Positions 19,510-27,856 of a DNA stretch of 64,000 nt are shown piece by piece. Source of the stretch: CAMLJR01 sp964500675 (GTDB lineage Bacteria; Pseudomonadota; Gammaproteobacteria; Pseudomonadales; CAMLJR01). The notes under the pieces are model-generated. The model was not told where the DNA came from. It worked only from the letters and a program-made list of their open reading frames with translations, and did not search any database. The position numbers and the translations under genes were made by a program. The stretch covers positions 192,952 to 256,951 of the forward strand of contig CAZCNY010000006.1 in NCBI GenBank assembly GCA_964500675.1, in the 5' to 3' direction. Position 1 is the first letter of the stretch; every line of letters starts with the position of its first letter.

Positions 19510-20007
19510 ATGCAGCACTTCGCCTTATCGCCACTTAAATCGTTATCGCTTCGCAAGCTCGCCCTGCTCGCCGCGCTAATATTCACGCACGCGGCGCTCG
19601 CCGATGGCAACGCCGCGACAGCCGAAGCAAATGGCGCGAATACGATCGTGCCGCATCGCATCAAATTGCAAACCGGCTTGCAGTACGAAGATATTAAAAT
19701 CGGCAGCGGCGCTGTCGCGCGCAAGGGTTTAAGCGTCACCGTGCATTACACCGGCTGGCTAAAGACCCGCGACGGCAGCACCGGTCCCAAATTCGATTCG
19801 AGCCGCGATCGCGACGAGCCGTTTACCTTTCGCCTCGGCGCCGGGCAGGTGATTCAAGGCTGGGATCAAGGCGTTGACGGCATGCGCGTCGGCGGCATTC
19901 GCAAACTCATCGTGCCGTCGTATCTCGGCTACGGACCGAAAGGCGCGCCGCCGCAAATTCCACCCAACGCGACGTTGATTTTTGAAGTGGAATTGTTGGG
20001 CGTTTAA
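19510..20007 (+). CDS. FKBP-type peptidyl-prolyl isomerase, exported
   Basis: A 165-residue protein with a signal peptide (hydrophobic LALLAALIFTHAALA, about 17-31) and one FKBP domain: VHYTGWL, FDSSRDRDEPFTFRLGAGQVIQGWDQG, YGPKGAPPQIPPNATLIFEVELL. It catalyses proline isomerisation in the periplasm, helping outer-membrane or secreted proteins fold. An ATG at 19477 in frame is possible, but 19510 has AGGT six bases upstream and gives a more usual signal peptide. It is separated from btuB by about 90 bases. Confidence 0.9.
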   Translation: MQHFALSPLKSLSLRKLALLAALIFTHAALADGNAATAEANGANTIVPHRIKLQTGLQYEDIKIGSGAVARKGLSVTVHYTGWLKTRDGSTGPKFDSSRDRDEPFTFRLGAGQVIQGWDQGVDGMRVGGIRKLIVPSYLGYGPKGAPPQIPPNATLIFEVELLGV

Positions 20008-20082
20008 TCCGGCAGCAGAATTTATCCTTGCTGCTTCTCGCGAATGTTTCTGTGCATTCATTCAATCGCTGAAATGCCGCGC

Positions 20083-21549
20083 ATGACAAAAACCTTGATG
20101 ATTCAAGGTGCGACCTCCGATGCCGGAAAAAGTACGCTGGTCACGGGTTTGTGCCGCGTGCTCGCGCGGCGCGGCGTGAAAGTCGCGCCATTCAAACCGC
20201 AAAACATGGCGCTCAACAGCGCAGTGACGATCGACGGCGGCGAAATCGGGCGCGCGCAGGCCGTGCAGGCGCAGGCGTGTTTTCTTGAGCCGCACACCGA
20301 TATGAATCCCGTGCTGCTGAAGCCGAATAGCGACACGGGCGCGCAAGTCATCATTCACGGCAAGGCGATCGGCGCGATGGACGCGCGCAGCTATCACGAT
20401 TACAAAACCATGGCGATGAACGCCGTGCTCGCATCGTATCGACGCTTGTGCGCGCAATACGATGTCATCATTGTCGAAGGTGCGGGCAGCCCCGCCGAAA
20501 TTAATTTGCGCGATCGCGATATCGCCAACATGGGTTTCGCCGAAGCCGTCGATTGCCCTGTGCTATTAATTGCCGATATCGATCGCGGCGGTGTGTTCGC
20601 GCATCTCGTCGGCACATTGCAATTACTGTCGCCGAGCGAACAGCAGCGCATCAAAGGTTTCGTGATCAATCGCTTTCGCGGCGACATCGGCTTACTGCAA
20701 CCGGGACTCGATTGGCTCGAAGCATATACTCTTGAAAAATACGGGCAGAAAAAAGTTTTTGGCGTGCTGCCGTATTTAACCGACTGGCACTTGGAAGCCG
20801 AAGACGCCATCGCGCAGCAACAAATTCTTGCAGCGGAAAAATCCACCTTGAAAGTGTGCGTGCCGGTATATCCGCGCATCAGCAATCACACCGATTTCGA
20901 CGCGCTGCGTTTGCATCCGCAGGTCGATCTGCAAATGGTCGCGCCGAATCAGCCGCTACCCGCGTGCGATTTAATCATTCTGCCTGGCTCGAAGAATGTA
21001 CGCGGCGATTTAGATAAGCTGCGCGAATTCAGCTGGGACAAACAAATCGCCAAGCATTTGCGCTACGGCGGCAAAGTCATCGGCATCTGCGGCGGCTTTC
21101 AGATGCTCGGAAAAATCATCGCCGACCCGCATGGCATTGAGGGCGCGCCTGGCGCAAGCGGCGGGCTTGATTATCTCGATATCGCCACGACATTGGAGGC
21201 CGAGAAACAATTGCACCGCGTCGAAGGTCAATTAACTTTCGGTGCCGAAAAAGTTTCTGGCTATGAAATTCATTGCGGTATTTCGTCCGGTGTCGGCTTG
21301 AAAATACCGCTGTGCAAACTCAGCGAAAAATTTGATGGTGCTATAAGTGCCGACAATCTAGTCATCGGCACCTACCTGCATGGGCTTTTCGACGAAGCAG
21401 AAGCAAGAAATGCGCTGCTGCGCTGGGCTGGATTGAACGAGATCGTTCATTTTGATTATCACGCCAAGCGTGAAGTAGATATTGAGCGGTTGGCGGATTG
21501 TGTCGCCGACAACCTGGACTGGCCACGGCTTGAGGAGCTACTCGCGTAG
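20083..21549 (+). CDS. cobQ: Cobyric acid synthase
   Basis: A 488-residue protein with an N-terminal ATP-binding synthetase domain (MIQGATSDAGKSTLVTGL, PQNMALNSAVTIDGGEIGRAQAVQA, VDCPVLLIADIDRGGVFAH). The C-terminal glutaminase-like domain has LPGSKNVRGDL, GICGGFQMLGK with the catalytic cysteine, YEIHCG and GTYLHGLFD. It amidates adenosylcobyrinic acid a,c-diamide to adenosylcobyric acid, and is also called CbiP. The start is chosen to give the family N-terminus; an ATG nine bases earlier is possible. The B12 genes cobC, cobT and cobU lie 4.6 kb further on. Confidence 0.94.
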   Translation: MTKTLMIQGATSDAGKSTLVTGLCRVLARRGVKVAPFKPQNMALNSAVTIDGGEIGRAQAVQAQACFLEPHTDMNPVLLKPNSDTGAQVIIHGKAIGAMDARSYHDYKTMAMNAVLASYRRLCAQYDVIIVEGAGSPAEINLRDRDIANMGFAEAVDCPVLLIADIDRGGVFAHLVGTLQLLSPSEQQRIKGFVINRFRGDIGLLQPGLDWLEAYTLEKYGQKKVFGVLPYLTDWHLEAEDAIAQQQILAAEKSTLKVCVPVYPRISNHTDFDALRLHPQVDLQMVAPNQPLPACDLIILPGSKNVRGDLDKLREFSWDKQIAKHLRYGGKVIGICGGFQMLGKIIADPHGIEGAPGASGGLDYLDIATTLEAEKQLHRVEGQLTFGAEKVSGYEIHCGISSGVGLKIPLCKLSEKFDGAISADNLVIGTYLHGLFDEAEARNALLRWAGLNEIVHFDYHAKREVDIERLADCVADNLDWPRLEELLA

Positions 21550-21563
21550 CCCCCCCTATCGCT

Positions 21564-22721
21564 TTACAGTTTTCCGGTCAACAACGCTATCATCGAATCA
21601 ACCTCCTCAACCGACACATTCAACGCTGGCATAAACCGCAATACATTCGGTCGCGTTGCATTGATCAGCAAGCCAGCATCAAATGCCGCGGCCGCAATTT
21701 CATTGGCATTACCTCGCGGAATTTCCAGTGCGAGCAGTAAGCCTTCACCGCGAACCGCGCCGAGATCGAAATGTTTCGACAGTTGCTGCAAACGCTCGCG
21801 CAAATAATTACCCCTGTGTTCGACGTTTCGCAAAAACTTGGGCTTCGCCACTTCCGACAAAACCGCGTAGCCGATTGCAGTCGTAAACGGATTACCGCTG
21901 AAGGTGCCGCCCTGATCACCGCGATCGAAACAACTCACTTCGCGTTTTGCGAGCAGCGCGGCGAGCGGCACACCGCCACCAAGACCTTTGCCGAGCGTGA
22001 CGATGTCGGGTTCGATACCCGCGCGCTGATACGCGAACAGCGAACCCGTGCGGCCGATACCGGTTTGGATTTCATCAAGAATCAACAGTAAGCCATGCTC
22101 GCGCGTTAATTTGCGTAATGTCTGCAAATATTCACGCGTTGCAGAAACCACACCAGCTTCGCCCTGAATCGGTTCGAGCATCACGCCGATTGTATTCGAA
22201 TTAATGACGTTTTCGATTGCAGCAATATTGTTGATTGGAACCTTTCTGAATCCTGGCAACTTCGGTTCGAATAAATCCTTCCACTGCGCCTTACCCGAAG
22301 CCGACATCGCCGCGAGCGTACGGCCGTGAAAGCTGTTTTCTAGCGTGATGATTTCGTAGGCGCCATTGCGATATTTTTCGCCGTATTTGCGCGCGAGCTT
22401 GATCGCACCCTCGTTCGCCTCCGCGCCGCAACTGGCGAAAAATACTTTGTCGAGGCCGCCGAGTTCGACCAGCAAATTCGCGAGCTTGAGCATAGGCTCG
22501 TTGTAATACGCCGGGCTGCAACTAATCAATTTACTTGTTTGTTCGGTCGCCGCCTTTGCGATAATTGCCGGCGCGTGACCGAGACAATTCACCGCCCAGC
22601 CCTGCACGAAATCCAAATAGCGCTTGCCGTTGTGATCGACGAGCCAGCTGCCGCTGCCCGAAACCATCGTCACGGGCGGACGCTCGGTGACTTCCATCAA
22701 TGCATCACAATAGGTATTCAT
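21564..22721 (-). CDS. argD: Acetylornithine aminotransferase
   Basis: A 385-residue class III PLP aminotransferase: VDHNGKRYLDFVQGWAVNCLGH, FFASCGAEANEGAIKLARKYG, ITLENSFHGRTLAAMSASG, LILDEIQTGIGRTGSLFAY, and TLGKGLGGGVPLAALL with the PLP lysine. It makes N-acetylornithine from N-acetylglutamate semialdehyde in arginine synthesis. ArgD-type enzymes can also act on succinyl-diaminopimelate. The ATG at 22721 is used, with AGGAAG upstream; the GTG at 22736 lies before that site. The leader upstream argues for arginine control. Confidence 0.9.
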   Translation of the reverse strand: MNTYCDALMEVTERPPVTMVSGSGSWLVDHNGKRYLDFVQGWAVNCLGHAPAIIAKAATEQTSKLISCSPAYYNEPMLKLANLLVELGGLDKVFFASCGAEANEGAIKLARKYGEKYRNGAYEIITLENSFHGRTLAAMSASGKAQWKDLFEPKLPGFRKVPINNIAAIENVINSNTIGVMLEPIQGEAGVVSATREYLQTLRKLTREHGLLLILDEIQTGIGRTGSLFAYQRAGIEPDIVTLGKGLGGGVPLAALLAKREVSCFDRGDQGGTFSGNPFTTAIGYAVLSEVAKPKFLRNVEHRGNYLRERLQQLSKHFDLGAVRGEGLLLALEIPRGNANEIAAAAFDAGLLINATRPNVLRFMPALNVSVEEVDSMIALLTGKL

Positions 22722-22759
22722 ATCTTCCTCACGCACTCCGTTAGCAATTTTTTCGAAGT

Positions 22760-22790
22760 AAAAAAAAAGCCGCAGATTTTGTCTGCGGCC
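22760..22790 (-). terminator. Intrinsic terminator in the argD leader
   Basis: On the minus strand an 8-bp stem (22789-22782 with 22776-22769) encloses a 5-base loop and is followed by nine U residues (22768-22760). It lies between the leader ORF and argD, so it would stop transcription before the structural gene unless an alternative structure forms. The 5' arm (22787-22781) is complementary to an upstream segment in the leader ORF (22839-22833). Confidence 0.85.
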
Positions 22791-22817
22791 TTTGGGTTGT
22801 CGGGTTACTTGATAGCG

Positions 22818-22910
22818 CTATCCCCTCCGGCTCACAGACGTGCGCGCACGCGCACGGGCGGTTGCTCGTGCGGCTGCGGCGGCGATTGCGATGAGAGGGA
22901 TAGTATTCAT
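22818..22910 (-). CDS. Candidate Arg/Ala-rich leader peptide of argD
   Basis: A 30-codon ORF starts ATG at 22910 and ends TAG at 22818, just before the terminator. It has six arginines. CGT, CGT and CGC alternate with GCG in the block just before the TCTGTG bases that pair with the terminator arm. Ten alanines and three isoleucines also occur. No ribosome site is seen, but the promoter at 22917-22946 predicts transcription starting at or within a base or two of the ATG, which would make it leaderless. Placement, codon content and structure fit a classical attenuation leader. Confidence 0.6.
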   Translation of the reverse strand: MNTIPLIAIAAAAARATARARARTSVSRRG

Positions 22911-22916
22911 GCGCGA

Positions 22917-22946
22917 ATAATGCTCAGAATCCGCACAAAAAGTCAA
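22917..22946 (-). promoter_or_regulatory. Sigma70-type promoter of argD leader
   Basis: On the minus strand TTGACT (22946-22941) and CATTAT (22922-22917) are separated by 18 bases. The expected start point lies near 22910, the first base of the leader ORF. Confidence 0.55.
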
Positions 22947-23021
22947 GCTGCTCTTCTCTGGGCTGATTACAATTCTCATGGAGTTCTTAAAGTTTGCACA
23001 TGGAAAATAGACCCTAACACC

Positions 23022-24731
23022 TCAATATACCCATGCCTTTTCGCACAAAGCGGTCCTCTCATTGTTAATTTCAGTCAACTGATTCGCTCGTGCAGCAGAA
23101 AAAATAGTTTTTTCAAACCCACCATACTGCAATAGGGGCACGGTGATGGAATTTTCATTGCTTTTGTAATAACCCGAAACCGATTCTTTATGCTGCCGCA
23201 GAAACAATCTTGCAATGGCTCGCGCACGTTGCAACGACCATAGGTCACCGTGACTGGCCAGCCTGACGTCAGAATAAAGAGCGTGCACGGCGGGATCGAC
23301 GATAACATTATTTTCAGAAAAAATTGACGGCATATAGCCTCTCGGCATTTTTCGTCCGTAATGCCCTGGCACAACGAGCCTTTCCACAGGCAATCTCGCC
23401 AGTAATGGATCTCCTAACCCGAGCCAATCCACAATATGGATATTGGGTCCCAGCATTACCCCCAGTCGGCCAATCGCCATAGCTGGGATGACGCAATCAA
23501 TCCGGTTGTACTTCCAGTTATTTTCAAAAATCTCAAAGATACCAAGAAGGCTATCTCCTGATAGCAAGCCATTTGTTTTCCACCACAATGCGCGCTCATT
23601 AATTACCCTATATTTGTTAAAAAGAAATTTGACCCCAGGATTACTTATATTATTCAAAATAATTGGAGTAGGGGTATATAAGCAGAGGGCCACACTGGAA
23701 AACGCTAACAAAACGCTCCCCAAAAAATTAATTTCTATGAACCGTACTAGTAAAAGTACGCTTAAAAACATCGGTACCATAAAGAATCGCCCAGTCATAT
23801 AGTCTCCGCCGATCCACAAAATGTAAAGTAGATAGGCAATCAAACCGACTGCAAAAGCCTTGGCATCGCTAGACTTCGCAAAAACCCCCACAACAATACC
23901 AACACAAATTGTGATAAGAGTAATGGGATCTCTGGTGGCACTATCAAGAAAGTATTGAATTCCTTGGTTAAAGAACGTTAGATGATTGATACCATCAGGA
24001 AGTTTGGCGTAATACGTATTTGGAAACGGGGTACCATAATAAACGAGTGAGAACAGCAACCAGCCCCATAAAGGACTGGTAGCTTCAATTAGCAGCATAA
24101 TAGTAAATCGATTGAAAATACCTCGCCGCAAATTACACAGCAATACGAATATCACCAGAATCAGGTTATCCTCACGATTTAACGCAAGAAGGGAAGACAC
24201 GAATAGCAACAAGCCTAGCCGCTTCGTTCCCTTCAAACTTTTCGCATTTAATATAAAAAAAATCAAACCCAGCAAAAATATTGAAAGAGAATTTTCGAGA
24301 GCAGAAGTTGCATACTCTACGAATGCTTTGGATGTACCTAGTAAAATAATTACTGCGCCTGAAAAAAATGATCTTTTAGATCGATTCCACAAAAAAAACA
24401 ATGACGAGATAGAAAAAAATATCGATAAAAAAAGTGCAATGTAGACCACATGACCAAACAAGTAGCCTGATAGTGATAACAACAAAAACCACAAAGGATG
24501 AGTAAAAACTTGAACTCGTTCGCCGACATTCCAAACCGGCCCATAACCATGAATAAAATTCAATACGGACCTAAACGTAATAAACGCGTCCTCGGCAATC
24601 CACGATGACCTAATCAGTACAATAGAAAAAAATACGAGAGATGCGCAAAAAAAAAGATTATCCCCATGCAATTTAACCAATGTTTTAATCGTCATATCTC
24701 TTTTATCCAAAGCTTTGATTAAGAATTCCAT
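23022..24731 (-). CDS. GT-C-type membrane glycosyltransferase-like protein
   Basis: A 569-residue protein with about ten hydrophobic segments in its first 400 residues and a soluble C-terminal part. An early loop carries AEDAFITFRSVLNFIHGYGPVWN, with acidic residues where GT-C lipid-linked sugar transferases have their catalytic Asp. The C-terminal LGLGDPLLARLP and PGHYGRKMPRGY resemble the AftB (mycobacterial terminal arabinofuranosyltransferase) family and its many bacterial homologues. A lipid-linked sugar donor and extracytoplasmic acceptor are inferred; neither is known. The gene is much more AT-rich than its neighbours. A later start (MTIKTLVKL, 36 bases on) is possible. Confidence 0.65.
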   Translation of the reverse strand: MEFLIKALDKRDMTIKTLVKLHGDNLFFCASLVFFSIVLIRSSWIAEDAFITFRSVLNFIHGYGPVWNVGERVQVFTHPLWFLLLSLSGYLFGHVVYIALFLSIFFSISSLFFLWNRSKRSFFSGAVIILLGTSKAFVEYATSALENSLSIFLLGLIFFILNAKSLKGTKRLGLLLFVSSLLALNREDNLILVIFVLLCNLRRGIFNRFTIMLLIEATSPLWGWLLFSLVYYGTPFPNTYYAKLPDGINHLTFFNQGIQYFLDSATRDPITLITICVGIVVGVFAKSSDAKAFAVGLIAYLLYILWIGGDYMTGRFFMVPMFLSVLLLVRFIEINFLGSVLLAFSSVALCLYTPTPIILNNISNPGVKFLFNKYRVINERALWWKTNGLLSGDSLLGIFEIFENNWKYNRIDCVIPAMAIGRLGVMLGPNIHIVDWLGLGDPLLARLPVERLVVPGHYGRKMPRGYMPSIFSENNVIVDPAVHALYSDVRLASHGDLWSLQRARAIARLFLRQHKESVSGYYKSNENSITVPLLQYGGFEKTIFSAARANQLTEINNERTALCEKAWVY

Positions 24732-25143
24732 TACATTCAGCCCACCAAAAATATAGTACTCTGACCATGATCATCCCCCTGCGCTAGTACCACTAATCTT
24801 ACAATTACCGAATTTTTAAATTGTCGCTATCAAAAGATTAATCTTTTTATGTGAAATTTTTCTCGACGGTGAATATTTCCATTGTATTCGCCTTCAGAAA
24901 ACCTCACCCTAAGGCCTGCGCTCATGATTGTAGCCTGCGAACCGCTCGTCAAGATCGATTTGCAGTTTGCCAATGTTTTCTAAATCTCCTGCGAAAACGT
25001 GGCTTGATTAAACTCCAGCGGAATCATCTTATTATGTCATTAGTTTGCGACGATACCGTCTAGTCATACCACACTTGTCAAGCCTAAATCGTAGGCGCAT
25101 AATAATCGGCGAATAATTCAATTACATACAAGGAGGTATCACC
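24732..25143. other. AT-rich intergenic region
   Basis: About 410 bases between the divergent membrane-protein gene and a short ORF. It contains a perfect 16-bp palindrome at 24832-24847 and no ORF I can support. A GTG-start frame at 24851-25063 has no ribosome site. The 3' end carries the strong ribosome site of the next ORF (25130-25137). Confidence 0.6.
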
Positions 25144-25263
25144 ATGCTCGTTCTTTTCCACCCTCTCTGTGATCCACAGCCTCACACCCAAGATTTATTA
25201 AAGCCGAATACTTCGGCCCGAAGAATACTCTTGATTTTCAAGAATAAAAAGCTTTGGGAATGA
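25144..25263 (+). CDS. Small ORF, 39 residues, strong ribosome site
   Basis: The start ATG at 25144 is preceded by an uninterrupted AAGGAGGT (25130-25137) with six bases between, the best ribosome site in the neighbourhood. The protein starts MLVLFHPLCDPQPH and ends basic (KNKKLWE). It is not recognised. Part of it (25203-25217) encodes a 6-bp hairpin. It could be a real small protein or the start of a decayed gene, and the SGNH gene starts 52 bases after its stop. Confidence 0.45.
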   Translation: MLVLFHPLCDPQPHTQDLLKPNTSARRILLIFKNKKLWE

Positions 25264-25315
25264 TCATTCGATGTGAAGTTAAAATCTGGAATTACCCAAT
25301 CAGAAGGATGCCGCC

Positions 25316-26083
25316 ATGAAACCTCTAAACATCTGTTCAGCTAGGACTGCAATTGCGATTGTCTTTTTTGGCTTATATAGCTTATCCGCAAATGCATTTG
25401 ATAATTGGTTAATGATGGGGGACTCAATAATGTCCTGGGTAATTGGTCCTGATAGTCAAGCATCTGCATTAACCGCAAATCGAATCCCAACAATCGTTAA
25501 TATCTCAATTATGAATTTATCAAAGCCGGGCGCGCGAATTTCATATCTAACGAAGAGTACACCTGACAGCTATTCAAGCTCCAGAGATGGCACTATCGTT
25601 GGTAGTTCTTGCATATCTTTTACGCAATGCCCCTATGACACTCGTTTTTCAGCGTACCTCTATAAAAAAATGTTGACGTACTTCGGAAACCTGTATGGAG
25701 CGAAGGGATTAATCATTACTCTCGGTAGAAACGACTGGGGCTCATCCGATCTTAACCAGCTCAACGCAGACTATTCAGAATTAGTTGCTTTTGCAATAAG
25801 CAATGGATTAAAAGTTGTGTGTGTAGGGCCAATTTGGGACGCGAGTGAGACATCCTCAAACAACATGTCAGTGATACGTTTTGTCATTTGGGGCTCGTGC
25901 AACAGCAACGGCGGTACATTCATCAATGCATATGACGCAGTGCCGCATAATACAGCTCTCTACTATTCGTATGTAAATTCAAGTGGTCAAACGATAATTA
26001 ATAACACACACCTAAACGCTGCTGGGCACCAGCAATTCACCAATTGGCTTGTAACAAATATGAAAAATCTGGGTTTTTGGTAG
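25316..26083 (+). CDS. Secreted SGNH/GDSL-type hydrolase
   Basis: A 255-residue protein with a signal peptide (about 1-26, SLSANA) then MMGDSIMSW, the block I serine motif, LGRNDWGSSDL with the block III Gly-x-Asn-Asp, and a C-terminal THLNAAGHQQF with the catalytic-type histidine. It is probably an esterase or acyl/acetyl hydrolase acting on an extracytoplasmic glycan or lipid. The block V aspartate position reads Asn (NNTH), which is atypical. AGAAGGA precedes the ATG. It lies in the AT-rich block with the membrane glycosyltransferase-like gene. Confidence 0.75.
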   Translation: MKPLNICSARTAIAIVFFGLYSLSANAFDNWLMMGDSIMSWVIGPDSQASALTANRIPTIVNISIMNLSKPGARISYLTKSTPDSYSSSRDGTIVGSSCISFTQCPYDTRFSAYLYKKMLTYFGNLYGAKGLIITLGRNDWGSSDLNQLNADYSELVAFAISNGLKVVCVGPIWDASETSSNNMSVIRFVIWGSCNSNGGTFINAYDAVPHNTALYYSYVNSSGQTIINNTHLNAAGHQQFTNWLVTNMKNLGFW

Positions 26084-26138
26084 AGTTAGCCAAGGAAAAC
26101 GGATATGGGGGAGGTGGGCAAAGGCCCTGCCAACCAAT

Positions 26139-26750
26139 TCACTCCCCACGATGAAACACAAACTGTGGCCACGGCTTCTCATCGCCGCGCTGATACAGGC
26201 GCACACGCGACAATCCCGCGTATGGCACGGCGATTTTCGAAAACGCAGTCATCGGCATTTGCAGCCATTCGCACAGCAGCATGCGAATCACCGCGCCGTG
26301 CGTGATCAGCAGAATATGGTTGCCGCGCTGCGCGTGCAGAATTGTATTCGCCGCATCGAGCACGCGCTCGCGAAAAGCCAGCATCGATTCGCCGTTCGGC
26401 GGTGTGAAACATTCGGGGTCATTCCAGAATTTCCACAGCGAGGTGCCGTGATCGCGTTCGATATCGGCAATCTTCCGGCCCTCCCAATCGCCGAAGTGGA
26501 TTTCGCGAAAACGCGCGTCAAGGTGCAGCGGCAAATTATTTTTATCGGCAAATTGCGTGGCGAAATTTTTGCAGCGCTGCAAGTTTGAACTCGCCACACA
26601 CTCCCAGCCGCCATGTTCGGCGAGCGATGAATGCATCTGCGCCCAGCCTTGCTCAGTGAGCGGGACGTCGGTGCTGCCGCGAAAAATTTCGCCGCCTTCG
26701 CAGGCGCCGTGGCGCAGCAGATCGATTGTTGTTATTTGCGTCATAGTCAT
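26139..26750 (-). CDS. cobC: Alpha-ribazole phosphatase-like histidine phosphatase
   Basis: A 203-residue histidine-phosphatase protein with DLLRHGACEGGEIFRGSTDVPL (RHG motif, catalytic His about residue 12), SSNLQRCKNFA, REIHFGDWEGRKI and ILLITHGAVIRMLLCEW with the second histidine. CobC removes the 5' phosphate in the lower-ligand branch of B12 assembly. This family also contains phosphoglycerate mutases, but the position just before cobT and cobU supports CobC. The gene is co-oriented with them. Confidence 0.85.
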   Translation of the reverse strand: MTMTQITTIDLLRHGACEGGEIFRGSTDVPLTEQGWAQMHSSLAEHGGWECVASSNLQRCKNFATQFADKNNLPLHLDARFREIHFGDWEGRKIADIERDHGTSLWKFWNDPECFTPPNGESMLAFRERVLDAANTILHAQRGNHILLITHGAVIRMLLCEWLQMPMTAFSKIAVPYAGLSRVRLYQRGDEKPWPQFVFHRGE

Positions 26751-26756
26751 TGAAAG

Positions 26757-26792
26757 CCCTCGCCCCAACCCCTCTCTCGCAGCGAGAGGGGC
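26757..26792. repeat. REP-like repeat, short form (copy A)
   Basis: CCCCTCTC at 26769-26776 pairs with GAGAGGGG at 26784-26791, with the CCCTCGCCCCAA lead-in of the family. It lies between cobT and cobC. Confidence 0.75.
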
Positions 26793-26797
26793 TTAAT

Positions 26798-27856
26798 TCA
26801 GGCCTGGCTCACGCCGGCGCTGGCGAAACTTGCCATGCGATTGTGCAATGCGCACGCCGCGCGCAACAGCGGCACCGCGATCGCGGCGCCGGAGCCCTCG
26901 CCCAAACGCATATCGAGATTGAGCAGCGGGCGCACGTCGAGATGCTCGATCAACACACGATGACCGCGCTCGGCGGAGCAGTGCGAAAACAACAGCCATG
27001 CACGAATCGATTCATTCATTTGCAATGCGACCAAGGCCGCGACCGTGCAGATAAAGCCGTCGACCAGCACCGGAATACCGCGCTGCGCGCAGCGAATATA
27101 CGCGCCGGCAAGCGCTGCAATTTCGAAGCCGCCAAGCGTTTGTAAAATCGCGAACGGCGATTGCCATTGCGCCGCGTGTTTTTGCAGTGCTGAGGAAACA
27201 ACGCGCGCCTTCAATGCCACACCCTTTTCGTCGACACCCGTGCCGCGCCCGACAATATCCTGCGGCGCGATGTTCAGCAGCGCACACGCGAGCGCCGCCG
27301 CCGTGGTGGTGTTGGCAATCCCCATTTCGCCGCCGATGAATAAATCCGCCGCGCCGATGGCATCGCCCGTACATAACCTGTCAATAGTATCGGCACCGAT
27401 CTGCAACGCTTGCGTGCATTGCTCCGCGCTCATCGCCGCTGTTTTGCAAAAATTCGCGGTGCCGCTCGCGATGCGGCGATCGCTCACGCCGGATAATGCC
27501 GGCAGTGGGTTCACCGTGCCGACATTGATCACTTGAAAATCCGCGTTGAGTTCACGCGCGAGTACCGTAATCGCCGCGCCGCCCGCGGAAAAATTCTTCA
27601 CCATTTCGCCTGTGACGACTTGTGGAAACGCCGACACGCCCTCTTCAGCGACGCCGTGATCCGCCGCGAAAATTGCAATCGCGACTGTTTCTATTGCGGG
27701 CTCGTCGCGCTGTTGCAATGCCGCCAAATCGATCGCGCAATTTTCCAATACACCGAGCGAACCCGGCGGCTTGGTCAGTTGCTGTTGGCGCTCGTAAGCG
27801 CGCTGGCGATGGGTTGCACTCGGCGTGCGCGCGGCCTGTTCATACCATACGGTCAT
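26798..27856 (-). CDS. cobT: Nicotinate-nucleotide-dimethylbenzimidazole phosphoribosyltransferase
   Basis: A 352-residue protein with KPPGSLGVLE, FAADHGVAEEGVSAFPQVVTGEMV, FIGGEMGIANTTTAAALACALL, GRGTGVDEKG, GGFEIAALAGA and a final DMRLGEGSGAAIA with the catalytic Glu. All are CobT landmarks. It joins dimethylbenzimidazole to ribose phosphate for the lower ligand of B12. The ATG at 27856 overlaps the cobU stop by one base, so translation is coupled. Confidence 0.95.
   Translation of the reverse strand: MTVWYEQAARTPSATHRQRAYERQQQLTKPPGSLGVLENCAIDLAALQQRDEPAIETVAIAIFAADHGVAEEGVSAFPQVVTGEMVKNFSAGGAAITVLARELNADFQVINVGTVNPLPALSGVSDRRIASGTANFCKTAAMSAEQCTQALQIGADTIDRLCTGDAIGAADLFIGGEMGIANTTTAAALACALLNIAPQDIVGRGTGVDEKGVALKARVVSSALQKHAAQWQSPFAILQTLGGFEIAALAGAYIRCAQRGIPVLVDGFICTVAALVALQMNESIRAWLLFSHCSAERGHRVLIEHLDVRPLLNLDMRLGEGSGAAIAVPLLRAACALHNRMASFASAGVSQA

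Noticed and set aside
24851..25063. 70-codon GTG-start frame in the AT-rich gap
   Set aside because: No ribosome site, unusual composition and no recognisable homology.
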